A DNA stretch of 64,000 bases from assembly GCF_024199945.1 (NCBI RefSeq), contig NZ_JANADP010000001.1, positions 248,001 through 312,000 of the forward strand. Direction: 5' to 3'. Shown piece after piece: positions 20,509-29,483 of this stretch. Made by a program: the position numbers and the translations under genes. Under the pieces are notes generated by a model, which was given only the letters and a program-made list of their open reading frames with translations, made no database searches and was not told the origin of the DNA. The DNA comes from Bradyrhizobium sp. CCGUVB4N (lineage in GTDB: Bacteria > Pseudomonadota > Alphaproteobacteria > Rhizobiales > Xanthobacteraceae). Numbering within the stretch: the first letter of the stretch is position 1; every line of letters starts with the position of its first letter.

Positions 20509-21186
20509 TTACTGCAACGGTGGATCGCCGCTGGTGCGTTTCTTGGCGAGGTCCATCTCGGTCACCGCGATCAAGATCTCGGCGCGGGTCTTCAAATCCA
20601 GTGCTTCCAGCATCGCCTGCTTCTCGGCGGGGCCGTAAGGCGACATCATCGCCAGCGCATTGACCAGCGCCTCGTTGGGCGCGCTCTCGACGCCCTCCCA
20701 GTCGACCTTGAGGTTATTGGCCTTCAAGAAATCCGCCAGCACCGTCAGCAACGCCTCGCGATCGACGTCGTCCTCGCCCTTGCGCGCGGTGAAGTCGTCG
20801 ACGTAGGCGAAGAAGTCCACCTTGCACTGCCGGTAGGCGGTCAGCACCTCGAGCTCCTCGACCACCTTGAAGCGTGCGACGCCGGTAAGCTCGAGGATGT
20901 AGCGACCGTCGCCGGATTCGGCGAGCTGGGTGATGCGACCGACGCAGCCGACGCGGAACAGCGCCGGCCTGTCGGAATTTTTCGGCGAATGCGCCGCGTC
21001 CGGCTGGATCATGCCGATCAGGCGATGGCCATCGCGAAAACTGTCGTCGACCATCGCCAGATAGCGCGGCTCGAAGATGTTGAGCGGCATCTGGCCGCGC
21101 GGCAACAGCAGCGCGCCCGGCAACGGAAACACCGGGATGATTTCCGGAAGGTCGGCGGGGCCGCGATATTCGATGTTGATCGGCAT
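20509..21186 (-). CDS. LON N-terminal-domain protein
   Basis: 225-aa protein made only of the substrate-binding LON domain (IPVFPLPGALLLPRGQMPLNIFEPRYL, residues 17-43) without ATPase or protease domains. Such stand-alone proteins are conserved in alphaproteobacteria and may help recognise substrates for proteolysis. It lies 24 bases downstream of the cnoX-like gene in the same direction, as seen in related genomes, and its stop faces the GGDEF-EAL stop 13 bases away. Confidence 0.9.
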   Translation of the reverse strand: MPINIEYRGPADLPEIIPVFPLPGALLLPRGQMPLNIFEPRYLAMVDDSFRDGHRLIGMIQPDAAHSPKNSDRPALFRVGCVGRITQLAESGDGRYILELTGVARFKVVEELEVLTAYRQCKVDFFAYVDDFTARKGEDDVDREALLTVLADFLKANNLKVDWEGVESAPNEALVNALAMMSPYGPAEKQAMLEALDLKTRAEILIAVTEMDLAKKRTSGDPPLQ

Positions 21187-21210
21187 CTGGTCCCCGCTGA
21201 CGCGCTAATC

Positions 21211-22131
21211 CTATGAAAACAGGATCGTCGACAAGCGCTTGCGCCCCTCGACGGTCGCTTCGTCCGCACCGCCCCAGGCCTCGAAGAACTGCACCAGCTG
21301 CTTGCGGGCGCCGTCGTCGTTCCATTTGCGGTCGCGCTTGACGATCGCGAGCAGCTGCTCGGTGGCGGCGGCACGGTTGCCCTGCGCGTTCAGCGCGGTG
21401 GCGAGGTCGAAGCGGGCCTGATGATCGAGCGGGTTTGCGGCGACTTTCTGTTCCAGCTCAGTGATGGGCCCGAGCTGTTCCGCCTGTTCGGCGAGGTCGA
21501 TCGCGGTCTGCACGGCCTTCACGGCCGGGTCGTTGCGCTTGGATTCCGGCACCATGGCCAGCGTCTGCTTGGCCTGCTCCATCGCACCGGAGCTGACGTA
21601 GCATTTGGCGAGGCCGGCAAGCGCTGCGATGTTGGTCGAATCGTATTGGAGCACCTCGGCGTAGATCTGGGCTGCGGCTGCGGCGTCGCCCTCGGCGAGA
21701 ACGGCCTCGGCCTCCTGCAGGATCTCCGCGATGTTGGGCTCACCGGGCGCGGTCACGCCCTTGGTCACCTTTTCGATGAAGGCATTGATCTGGCTCTCCG
21801 GCACCGCGCCCATGAAGCCGTCGGCGGGCTGGCCGTTGACGAAGGCGATCACGGCCGGGATCGACTGGATGCCCATCTGGCCCGGAATCGCCGGATGCTG
21901 GTCGATGTTCATCTTGACCAGCTTGACCTTGCCCTTGGCCGCCTTGACGGCCTTTTCGAGCACGGGGGTGAGCTGCTTGCAGGGGCCGCACCACTCCGCC
22001 CAGAAGTCGATCAGCACCGGCTGGCGCTTCGATTCCTCGATGACGTCCTTCACGAAGGTCTGTGTGGTGGTGTCCTTGATCAGATCGGCTGCAGCCGGGC
22101 TCGCTCCGTTACCCTGGTCGATGATCGTCAC
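21211..22131 (-). CDS. CnoX/YbbN-type thioredoxin with TPR region
   Basis: 306-aa protein. Residues 20-125 form a thioredoxin fold with an intact WAEWCGPCKQL active site and cis-proline SIPAV. The remaining 180 residues are helical TPR-like repeats. Members of this group combine a chaperone (holdase) and redox function under oxidative stress. The start is GTG at 22131 with a GAGGGGA upstream. It probably shares a transcript with the LON-domain gene. Confidence 0.9.
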   Translation of the reverse strand: MTIIDQGNGASPAAADLIKDTTTQTFVKDVIEESKRQPVLIDFWAEWCGPCKQLTPVLEKAVKAAKGKVKLVKMNIDQHPAIPGQMGIQSIPAVIAFVNGQPADGFMGAVPESQINAFIEKVTKGVTAPGEPNIAEILQEAEAVLAEGDAAAAAQIYAEVLQYDSTNIAALAGLAKCYVSSGAMEQAKQTLAMVPESKRNDPAVKAVQTAIDLAEQAEQLGPITELEQKVAANPLDHQARFDLATALNAQGNRAAATEQLLAIVKRDRKWNDDGARKQLVQFFEAWGGADEATVEGRKRLSTILFS

Positions 22132-22405
22132 GGGATCCCCTCGTCTGATGTCTGGAATGGCGGGTCTTTAGCACGTCGCCATCAGATATGCTTCGTTTCA
22201 GGCCCTAAAATTGGGCCGGGTCGGCCGAATTTCAATCCATCCGCGGCGATTCGGCAGTTCCGGGGCGTTTTGGGGTGATTCGGCGGGGTTCGGGTTCATA
22301 TTTGGGCTCGGAAAGCGAATTGATGCCGCCGGTAGCTGTTGCATTCGCCGCCCGCTTTTGGCATACGACAGCCGTTGCCGGCGCGTCACGCGACCGACAC
22401 AGGAT

Positions 22406-22480
<75 letters not shown>

Positions 22481-22556
22481 ATTTTTCCCAGCGCATCCAG
22501 CCAAACCGGGTCGGGCCGTGGTTTTCCACGCCGCTGGCGGCTGGCTTGGGTCTCCC

Positions 22557-23543
22557 ATGACAATTCTGGTCACCGGCAGCGCCGGCCACCTCGGCGAGGC
22601 CATCTTGCGGACGCTCCGGCATCGCGGGTCGTCTGCGCGCGGGCTCGACCTGAAAGCATCGCCTTTCACCGATGCCGTCGGCTCGATCGTCGATCCCGGC
22701 TTCGTCCGGGCGCAGATGGACGGCGTTACTGCCGTCATCCACACCGCAACGCTGCACAAGCCGCATGTGGCGACCCACAGCAAGCAGGCCCTTGTCGACA
22801 CCAACGTCACTGGCACGCTCAATCTGCTCGAGGCGGCGGTCGCCGCCGGCGTGAAGAGCTTTGTCTTCACCAGCACCACCAGCGCGTTCGGCTCGCAGCT
22901 CAGGCCCGAGGCCGGGCAAGCCGCGGTGTGGGTCACCGAGGAGTTACCGGCGAGCCCGAAGAACATCTATGGCACCACAAAGCTGATGGCCGAAAATCTG
23001 TGCGAGCTGTTCTTTCGCGAACGTGGACTGCCGGTCGTCGTGCTGCGGACCTCGCGGTTCTTTCCGGAGGACGACGACGATCCCGCAATGCGGTCGGCCT
23101 ACGAGCTGGACAACGCGCAAGCCAACGAGCTGCTCTATCGGCGGCTGGACATAGCGGACGCGGTCAGCGCCCATCTGCTCGCCGTGACGCGAGCGCCGGA
23201 GATCGGGTTCGCCCGCTATATCGTGCCGGCTACAACCCCCTTTGGACGGCACCATCTTGCGGCCCTCGCCCGTGACGCGGCCGGTGTCGTGCGCGAGCTC
23301 TACCCGGATTGCGCCCAGCTCTATGCGACGCGCGGCTGGCGGCTATTCCCCGAGATCGACCGCGTCTATGTCAACGCGCGCGCACGGCGCGAGCTGGGTT
23401 GGCATCCGGAGTTCGATTTTGCCCATGTGCTGCGCAGCCTGCGCGATGGCTCCGATGTCCGCAGCTCCCTGGCGCGCGAGGTGGGCTCGAAGGGCTATCA
23501 CGACAGGCAGTTTGACGACGGGCCGTATCCTGTCGCCGGGTAG
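22557..23543 (+). CDS. NAD-dependent epimerase/dehydratase (extended SDR)
   Basis: 328-aa extended short-chain dehydrogenase. The Rossmann motif TGSAGHLG is at residues 6-13, NVTGTLNLLEAA in the middle, and the catalytic YGTTK tyrosine/lysine near residue 140. Starting at 22557 places the Rossmann motif at the expected distance from the N-terminus. Substrate is probably a nucleotide sugar or similar, but this cannot be told. It begins 77 bases after tRNA-Gly. Confidence 0.88.
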   Translation: MTILVTGSAGHLGEAILRTLRHRGSSARGLDLKASPFTDAVGSIVDPGFVRAQMDGVTAVIHTATLHKPHVATHSKQALVDTNVTGTLNLLEAAVAAGVKSFVFTSTTSAFGSQLRPEAGQAAVWVTEELPASPKNIYGTTKLMAENLCELFFRERGLPVVVLRTSRFFPEDDDDPAMRSAYELDNAQANELLYRRLDIADAVSAHLLAVTRAPEIGFARYIVPATTPFGRHHLAALARDAAGVVRELYPDCAQLYATRGWRLFPEIDRVYVNARARRELGWHPEFDFAHVLRSLRDGSDVRSSLAREVGSKGYHDRQFDDGPYPVAG

Positions 23544-23552
23544 CTCTCGCCG

Positions 23553-24803
23553 TCACTCCAAACGGATCTGCACACCGCCGGCTCCGTTCAGCAGGCGCCT
23601 GAGGTGATATCCGGCCAGGCGATCGCCCGCGTTGTTTGCGACCAGCGCCGCGAAGGCCGGCAGGGCATCCGCCTCTTTTCCCTCCAGCTTGGCATAGGCT
23701 TTGAGATAGCCGGCGGTGTTCTCGGTCGCGAAGTCCGCGGCCGACATCGGCTCGAAAGCCTGGATGGGCTCGCTCCTGCCGCGCAGCATCAACTCGCCGA
23801 TCGGCCGGCCATGGAATCGGTCCGCCCGGCCGGCGACGGCGCCGCTTGCGCAAATCCTGGTTCCCAGGAACTTGTTCGCAGCCTCCAGCCGCGCAACCGT
23901 GTTCATGGTGTCCCCGTGAGCGGTGTAGTCGAAGAACCTTTCTCCTCCGAAATTGCCAACGAGCGCCGTGCCGGCATGTACGCCGATGCGGGTCGATCCG
24001 AAATCGACGTCCCTTTGCTTCCAGCGCAACCTGAAATTCTCGGCCCAGCCATCGAGTGCATGCGCGCAGGAAATGGCACGCGTTGCGTAGTCCGCCTGGT
24101 CGGCCGGCGCGTTGAACAAGACCTGGATCGCGTCACCGACCACCTTCGCGACCGTGCCCTCATAGTTGAAGACGATCTCGGTCATGCCGAACATGTACTC
24201 GTTCAGCAAGTCGCCCAGAATCGAGGGCGGCATCTTCTCGACGAGAGACAGGAAGCCGGTGATGTCGGTGAAGATCACGCCGATCTCGCGAGAGTGCGCA
24301 TTCATGCCGTCGCTTTCCGAGCCGCGGGCCAGGCGTGTGGCAAGCTGGGGAGAAAAATAGCGTGAAAGGGACGTGTGGGCGCGCTCGGCTTCCAATTGAC
24401 GCCTGCGAATATCGCGCATCATGCCGACGTGACGTATTGTCTTTTTGAGCGTCAGCTCCAGGTCTTCGAGGTCGATCGGCTTGGTCACGAAGTCGAAGGC
24501 CCCACGGTTCATCGCACCGCGGATATTCTCCATGTCGCCATAGGCCGAAACGATGATCGTCGATTTCATGTCGTCCGCCTGCTGCAGTTTCTGCAGCGTG
24601 GACAGGCCGTCCAGCCGGGGCATGTTCAGGTCCAGCAGCACGACCTCGATTTGCGGATTTCCCTGCACGGACTGCAGCGCCTCCAACCCGTCATGGGCGA
24701 ACAGGAAGCTGATCTGTCCATCGCCGATCTGCCGCTCGAAATGCTGAAGGATGACATCCTTCAGATCGGGCTCATCATCGACAACAAGAACTGTTGCGGT
24801 CAT
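23553..24803 (-). CDS. Response regulator with class III adenylate/guanylate cyclase domain
   Basis: 416 aa. Residues 1-125 are a receiver domain (VVDDEPD, phospho-acceptor Asp58 in LLDLNMPRLDG, KPI lysine). A short coiled linker leads to a class III cyclase domain with both metal aspartates (VIFTDITGFLSLVEKM and KVVGDAIQVLF) and the C-terminal YTAHGDTMNTVARLE (Asp, Asn and Arg), so it looks catalytically complete. The tail is helical. It is encoded 18 bases after the histidine kinase, its likely partner. Output would be cyclic AMP or cyclic GMP; the substrate residues do not settle which. Confidence 0.92.
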   Translation of the reverse strand: MTATVLVVDDEPDLKDVILQHFERQIGDGQISFLFAHDGLEALQSVQGNPQIEVVLLDLNMPRLDGLSTLQKLQQADDMKSTIIVSAYGDMENIRGAMNRGAFDFVTKPIDLEDLELTLKKTIRHVGMMRDIRRRQLEAERAHTSLSRYFSPQLATRLARGSESDGMNAHSREIGVIFTDITGFLSLVEKMPPSILGDLLNEYMFGMTEIVFNYEGTVAKVVGDAIQVLFNAPADQADYATRAISCAHALDGWAENFRLRWKQRDVDFGSTRIGVHAGTALVGNFGGERFFDYTAHGDTMNTVARLEAANKFLGTRICASGAVAGRADRFHGRPIGELMLRGRSEPIQAFEPMSAADFATENTAGYLKAYAKLEGKEADALPAFAALVANNAGDRLAGYHLRRLLNGAGGVQIRLE

Positions 24804-24821
24804 GGCAATTCCAATCCGGGC

Positions 24822-26591
24822 TTATTCGAGCTTTCCGCGGGGCAGGCGTACGATGAACTCACAGAAGTCGCCCGGCTCCGTCTCGACATCGATGGTGCCG
24901 CCGTGTTGCTTCACCACCACGTCATGCGAGATGGACAGGCCGAGGCCGGTCCCTTCGCCTGCGGGCTTGGTCGTGAAAAAGGGATCGAATATCTTGTCCC
25001 GGATCAGCGGCGAGATGCCGTCGCCGTTGTCGCGGATTCGCACCTCGACTGAATCGCCCAGATTGACGGTCTTGACGCTCAGCATCGGCTCAAAGTCTTC
25101 TCCCGAGCTGTCAGTCCGACGGTGGGTTGCGGCGTAAAAGCCGTTGGAGATCAGGTTGAGGAAGACGCGGGAAATCTCTTGCGGGTAGAGGTCGAGTTTC
25201 CCGGCGTCATCGTCGAGCTCGCGCTGCAGCTTCACGCTGAAGCCTGGTCGTTGCGCCCGTGCACCATGGAACGCCAGATTGAGCGTCTCATCCAGGAGGC
25301 CGTTGATCTCGATGGGGCGATGATCACCCGATCCGGAGCGCGAGTGCATCAGCATGTTGTTGACGATGCTGTCCGCCCGTTTGCCGTGCTGGACGATCTT
25401 CGCGAGATTGTTCTGGATGGTGATCGTCAGGCGATTGATGTCGACGACCGTCTTCGACGCCGTCGTGGCGTCGCCGAGAACGGCCATCAGCTCCGCTACC
25501 CGGTCGCTCGATAGCCGGGCGAAATTGTTGACGAAGTTCAGCGGATTCTTGATCTCGTGCGCGATGCCGGCGGTCAGCTGGCCGAGTGATGCCAGTTTCT
25601 CCGCTTGAATGAGCCGGTCTTGCGTGGCGCGCAGTTTTTCGAGTGATTGGGAAAGCTCCTGCGCCAGCTTCTTGTATTTTTCCTCGCTTTGGCGAAGCGC
25701 TTGCTCGGCTAGCACCTGATCCGTGACATCGGCGTGAGCGCCGACCAGGCGGACGGCCTTTCCGTTGTCGTCGCGTTCGATCTCCGTCTTCGCGAGAATC
25801 CACCGCGTCTCGCCGTCACAGGGCCGAATGATCCTGTACTGTATCGAGTAGCCCTCGACGTCGCCGTTGATGGCGTCGAGAAACGTGCCTTCGGCCCTGG
25901 ATCGGTCCTCCGGATGGATGCGCCTCACCCAATCTTCGTGGGTTTCGGTGGCGGCTTCCGGCGGCAGGCCGTGGATGGCGAGGTATTCGGGCGAGCGACG
26001 ATTGCGGAAGCCGGCGGTGAGATTGACCTCAAGGCCACCGATCTTTCCGATCTGCTGAACGCGAGCCAACTCCGCCTCGCGTGCCAACAGGGCCAGCGTC
26101 GCCCGATATTCCTGGGTCTCATCGCGGCAGACAACCAGCACGCCCTGGACAGTGTCTCCCTGCTCGATCGGGCTGAAACTGTAGGTCCAGTAGTGCTGCT
26201 GTGATCCGGCGAGGTCCGCCGGCATCAATCGATGTTCTCGCCAAACGCCGCCTTTGCCGCTCATGACGTGCTCGACGTCAGGACCGATAACCGACCAAAG
26301 AGCCCGCCAATAGGAGCGTCCGGATGTCCCGAGCGCCGGCTTTTGGAGTGCGTTCGCTGCGATCGCGGAGAAGGCGTCGTTGTAGAACTGGATCAGGTCC
26401 GGTCCCCACCAGACCAGCATCGGGTGATTGGTCGTCAGAAGGACTTTCAAAAAGATCCGCAGAGGTTCTGGCCAGCGATCAGGCGTGCCGAGCCTGGTGC
26501 TGGACCAATCGAATTGGCGCATGGCAGCGCCCATCTCTCCACCCCCGGCGAGACATGATTCCAGCAAATCTCCTGAATCCGACATTCTCAT
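24822..26591 (-). CDS. PAS-domain sensor histidine kinase
   Basis: 589-aa soluble kinase. Two PAS-like regions (about 40-165 and 180-295, the second with the PAC end RLVGAHADVTDQ) precede a coiled coil, the H-box GIAHEIKNPLNF with His near residue 344, and a HATPase domain with N-box NLISNGFYAA, RDNGDGI and the GEGTGLGLSIS G2 box. No membrane helices were seen, so it senses a cytoplasmic signal. It should phosphorylate the cyclase-linked receiver encoded 18 bases downstream. Confidence 0.92.
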   Translation of the reverse strand: MRMSDSGDLLESCLAGGGEMGAAMRQFDWSSTRLGTPDRWPEPLRIFLKVLLTTNHPMLVWWGPDLIQFYNDAFSAIAANALQKPALGTSGRSYWRALWSVIGPDVEHVMSGKGGVWREHRLMPADLAGSQQHYWTYSFSPIEQGDTVQGVLVVCRDETQEYRATLALLAREAELARVQQIGKIGGLEVNLTAGFRNRRSPEYLAIHGLPPEAATETHEDWVRRIHPEDRSRAEGTFLDAINGDVEGYSIQYRIIRPCDGETRWILAKTEIERDDNGKAVRLVGAHADVTDQVLAEQALRQSEEKYKKLAQELSQSLEKLRATQDRLIQAEKLASLGQLTAGIAHEIKNPLNFVNNFARLSSDRVAELMAVLGDATTASKTVVDINRLTITIQNNLAKIVQHGKRADSIVNNMLMHSRSGSGDHRPIEINGLLDETLNLAFHGARAQRPGFSVKLQRELDDDAGKLDLYPQEISRVFLNLISNGFYAATHRRTDSSGEDFEPMLSVKTVNLGDSVEVRIRDNGDGISPLIRDKIFDPFFTTKPAGEGTGLGLSISHDVVVKQHGGTIDVETEPGDFCEFIVRLPRGKLE

Positions 26592-27240
26592 CGTCCAGGC
26601 AGGAAGGGGATCAGACCTCTCAATTCCCAGTCGATCGGGTGCAACGAAGGGAAGTGTTACCTTCTCAAGCTACTAAAACGCGAGTTGGTTGGAAACTCCG
26701 AAAGTCAAGTGCGGCCCCGCGGCAAGGCTAGCAGGGATCATCGATGCCATATGTGAACGGCTTCACTGCGTGGTGCCCGCATGCAGCTCGTGCGGCGCAG
26801 GCCGGGAAAGGGGATCACGACGCGCAATTTGACAACGAACCTGTCCCCCGCCAAACAGTCGCCGCTTTTGTCAAATCGCACGATGTTTCAGCTGCGTGGC
26901 TGGTGGCACCGCGCATCGTCCGGTCTCGACCGTTCTACTGTGCATGGGGTTGTTTTCGCGGTTCTGGATTGGTCGACCATTCTGCTGCCTGCAAATGAGG
27001 CGCACGTCATTGCGATTCCGCGTTGCAGCGAGATTGTTGTCGTTATCTCGTGCGTTCGAATGGAAGATCCGTCTCAATTTTTATTGAGCGCAACTGCAGT
27101 GCACGTGACGCGCTTTTCACCGTTCGCAGATGTGCTAACCTTTTTGCGTCTGCCACCTCGACAGACTCCAAACTTCGCCTCTCGAACTATCAGAACAAAA
27201 TAATGTGCAGCCCTGACGGCTGCCTTAGGGGAGTGACGCG
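26592..27240. other. 649-base gap, no gene recognised
   Basis: Both flanking genes point away from this region, so it holds two promoters. Several short open frames (for example 26781-27203) look non-coding: they have no family signature and no convincing ribosome-binding site. The base composition is visibly less GC-rich than its surroundings. A small hairpin, gcagcc-ctgac-ggctgc (27206-27222), lies shortly before the next start codon. A regulatory RNA is possible but unsupported. Confidence 0.4.
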
Positions 27241-28512
27241 ATGAAATCGATCATCCATCGATCCGTGTTGGCGCTTGCAGCGGTTGCCCTTCTTGCCGGG
27301 ACCAGCGTTGTCAATGCACAACAAGACAAGGGCCGGGCCCTGAAGAAGTACGAATCCGGCACCAAGGAATTCTGGACCCATCCGCCGGATGACTGGTTCC
27401 TCGGCGACGAGACCGAGGCGCAGAAGGGCCTCGCGCCGCCCTCGGGTCCGCCGACCGGCGCCTCCGATGCCGAGCTCGCCAACATCATCAAGAAGGTGAA
27501 GCTGCCGGCGGGCTTCAAGATGGAGGTCTACGCCTCCGGCGTGCTGGCCGCGCGGCAGATGGCCTGGGGTGACAAGGGCACGCTGTTCGTCGGCTCGTTC
27601 GGCCTCGGCAACGTCTATGCCATCAAGGACAATGGCGGGAAGAAAGAGGTCAAGACCATCCTCAAGGGCCTGAACATGCCCACGGGTCTGGCCGTCAAGG
27701 ACGGTGCGCTCTACGTCATCGCGGTCGACAAGCTGATCCGCTACGACGACATCGAGAACAAGCTCGACAATCCCGGCGAGGGCAAGGTCGTCTATGACGA
27801 CATGCCGTCCTACGCCGCGCATGGCTGGAAGTATCTCGCGGCCGACAAGGACGGCTGGTTCTACATTCCGTTCGGACCTCCCTTCAACGTCGGCATTCCC
27901 CCGACCAGCGTCTCGCAGATCCGGCGCGTCGATCCCAAGACCGGCAATGCCGAGATCGTGGCGCTCGGCGTCCGCAACTCGGTCGGCGGCGACGTCGATC
28001 CGCGAACCGGAAAATACTGGTTCACCGAGAACGCCCGTGACTGGGTCAGCGACGATCTGCCGTCAGACAAGCTGAACATGGTCTCGAAGATGGGCGAGCA
28101 CTTCGGCTATCCCTACTGCCACCAGGGCGACCTTCCCGATCCGAAGTTCGCCATGGGCCACAAATGCTCCGAGTTCACGCCGCCCGTGCTGAACCTCGGC
28201 GCCCACGTCGCTCCGCTCGGCATGAAGTTCTATACCGGCGACCAGTTCCCCGCCGAATACAAGAACAACATCTTTATCGCCGAGCACGGCTCCTGGAATC
28301 GTCACAAGTACCAGGGCGGCAACATCACGCGCGTGATCGTCGGACCCGACGGCAAGAATGCCAAGAAGGAGGTGTTCGCCTCCGGCTGGATCGAGGGTGA
28401 CCAGGGCTATCTCGGCCGCCCCGATGACATCATCCTCGCCAAGGACGGTTCGATCCTCGTCGCCGACGATTGGGCCGGCGCGATCTATCGCATCAGCTAC
28501 AGCAAGAAGTAG
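27241..28512 (+). CDS. Periplasmic sorbosone-dehydrogenase-like PQQ-type beta-propeller
   Basis: 423-aa exported protein with a signal peptide ending at NAQ. The mature part is a beta-propeller of the L-sorbosone/soluble glucose dehydrogenase type: GFKMEVYASGV, RQMAWGDKGTLFVGS, LGVRNSVGGDVDPRTGKYWFTENARD and FIAEHGSWNRHKYQGG. These resemble the PQQ-binding Gdh family. The likely reaction is oxidation of a sugar or aldehyde in the periplasm, with electrons given to the diheme cytochrome encoded next. A terminator follows the stop, so the cytochrome may be expressed partly from its own promoter. Confidence 0.85.
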   Translation: MKSIIHRSVLALAAVALLAGTSVVNAQQDKGRALKKYESGTKEFWTHPPDDWFLGDETEAQKGLAPPSGPPTGASDAELANIIKKVKLPAGFKMEVYASGVLAARQMAWGDKGTLFVGSFGLGNVYAIKDNGGKKEVKTILKGLNMPTGLAVKDGALYVIAVDKLIRYDDIENKLDNPGEGKVVYDDMPSYAAHGWKYLAADKDGWFYIPFGPPFNVGIPPTSVSQIRRVDPKTGNAEIVALGVRNSVGGDVDPRTGKYWFTENARDWVSDDLPSDKLNMVSKMGEHFGYPYCHQGDLPDPKFAMGHKCSEFTPPVLNLGAHVAPLGMKFYTGDQFPAEYKNNIFIAEHGSWNRHKYQGGNITRVIVGPDGKNAKKEVFASGWIEGDQGYLGRPDDIILAKDGSILVADDWAGAIYRISYSKK

Positions 28513-28525
28513 CGTACGACGACAC

Positions 28526-28566
28526 GAGGCTGCGGTGGCCGGGAGGCGCCGCAGCCTCTTTCATTT
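28526..28566 (+). terminator. Rho-independent terminator
   Basis: gaggctgcgg (28526-28535) and ccgcagcctc (28549-28558) form a perfect 10-base stem with a 13-base loop, followed by tttcattt. It lies 13 bases past the stop of the dehydrogenase-like gene. Confidence 0.85.
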
Positions 28567-28578
28567 CAACTTCGATGT

Positions 28579-28673
28579 CGTTCCGGAATGCGTGCCAGCG
28601 CAACTCCGGAACTCATACCCTCGACTGGGGGTTATGGATTCCGGGCGCGAGCTTCGCGCCCCCCGGAATGACG
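28579..28673. repeat. Short inverted-repeat element
   Basis: The left end cgttccggaatg and the right end ccccggaatgacg, with inner gattccgggcgcgagcttcgcgccccccggaat, form imperfect hairpins. It resembles the interspersed elements elsewhere in the window but is shorter. Confidence 0.5.
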
Positions 28674-28697
28674 CAGTCGACAGATCGGAATTCCATC

Positions 28698-29291
28698 ATG
28701 CGCCGGCAGATCATCTCGCACGCAATCAGCGCGGCTGCGCTCCTCACGCTTGGCGCCCTCTCTGCAAGCGCCGCCGACAATACCGCGGTCCAGGAGAAGG
28801 CTGCCGTCTGCTCCGGCTGCCACGGCGAGAACGGCATCTCGCAGACCGAGAACATTCCCTCGCTGGCCGGTCAGCCCGATCAATTCCTGCAATGGCAGCT
28901 CGTGTTCTTCCGCGCCGGCTCGCGCAAGAACGAGCAGATGCAGCCGATCGCCCAGGAGATCACCAACGAGGATATCCGCAGCCTCGGCGCCTATTTCGCG
29001 GCGATGACGCCGCCGAAGGCCGCGGAGGACAAGGATCCGGACCTCTCGAAGAAGGGCGCGCAGGTCGCGGTCGGCCGCCGCTGCGCCTCATGTCACACGG
29101 ACAGCTTTGCCGGCACCAAGGCCGTCGCGCGGCTTGCGGGTCAGCGCGAGGAATATCTCGTCAAGGCGCTGCAAGACTACAAGAGCAGCCAGCGCGTCGG
29201 CGGCGGCGGCGCCGCGATGGCCGACGTCGCCTATCACATGAGCGAAGAGGAAATCACCGCGGTCTCGCACTATCTCGCGTATTTCAAATAG
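28698..29291 (+). CDS. Diheme cytochrome c (c4-like)
   Basis: 197-aa periplasmic cytochrome. A signal peptide ends near SASA. Two heme-binding motifs are present, CSGCH near residue 38 and CASCH near residue 134. Each half ends with a helix carrying a possible Met ligand, and both read as complete class I domains. It probably accepts electrons from the upstream dehydrogenase-like protein and passes them to a terminal oxidase; that link is inferred from position. No strong ribosome-binding site precedes the ATG. Confidence 0.88.
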   Translation: MRRQIISHAISAAALLTLGALSASAADNTAVQEKAAVCSGCHGENGISQTENIPSLAGQPDQFLQWQLVFFRAGSRKNEQMQPIAQEITNEDIRSLGAYFAAMTPPKAAEDKDPDLSKKGAQVAVGRRCASCHTDSFAGTKAVARLAGQREEYLVKALQDYKSSQRVGGGGAAMADVAYHMSEEEITAVSHYLAYFK

Positions 29292-29321
29292 CGCCGCGGT
29301 GCTGTTGCGACAAGTCCAGCT

Positions 29322-29461
29322 GTCGTCCCGGCGTAGGCCGGGACCCATACCGCGTGACCCATCCGAGATTGGAAGTATGAGTACCGCGGAAAGCTGAACA
29401 ACTATCGGTCTTCGCCAAACCGCACCCTGTGGTTACGGGTCCCGGCTTTCGCCGGGACGAC
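29322..29461. repeat. Interspersed inverted repeat, type A copy 2
   Basis: gtcgtcccggcgtaggccgg at the left and gccgggacgac at the right, with internal gggaccca and acgggtccc pairing. It shares 'tcttcgcca' and 'ccctgtggtta' internal segments with the other type A copies. Confidence 0.8.
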
Positions 29462-29483
29462 CACGGAGTGTGCGGTTGGTAAA

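Noticed and set aside
26781..27203. 140-codon open frame in the gap before the dehydrogenase-like gene
   Set aside because: No ribosome-binding site, no family-like motif, and composition unlike a Bradyrhizobium gene.
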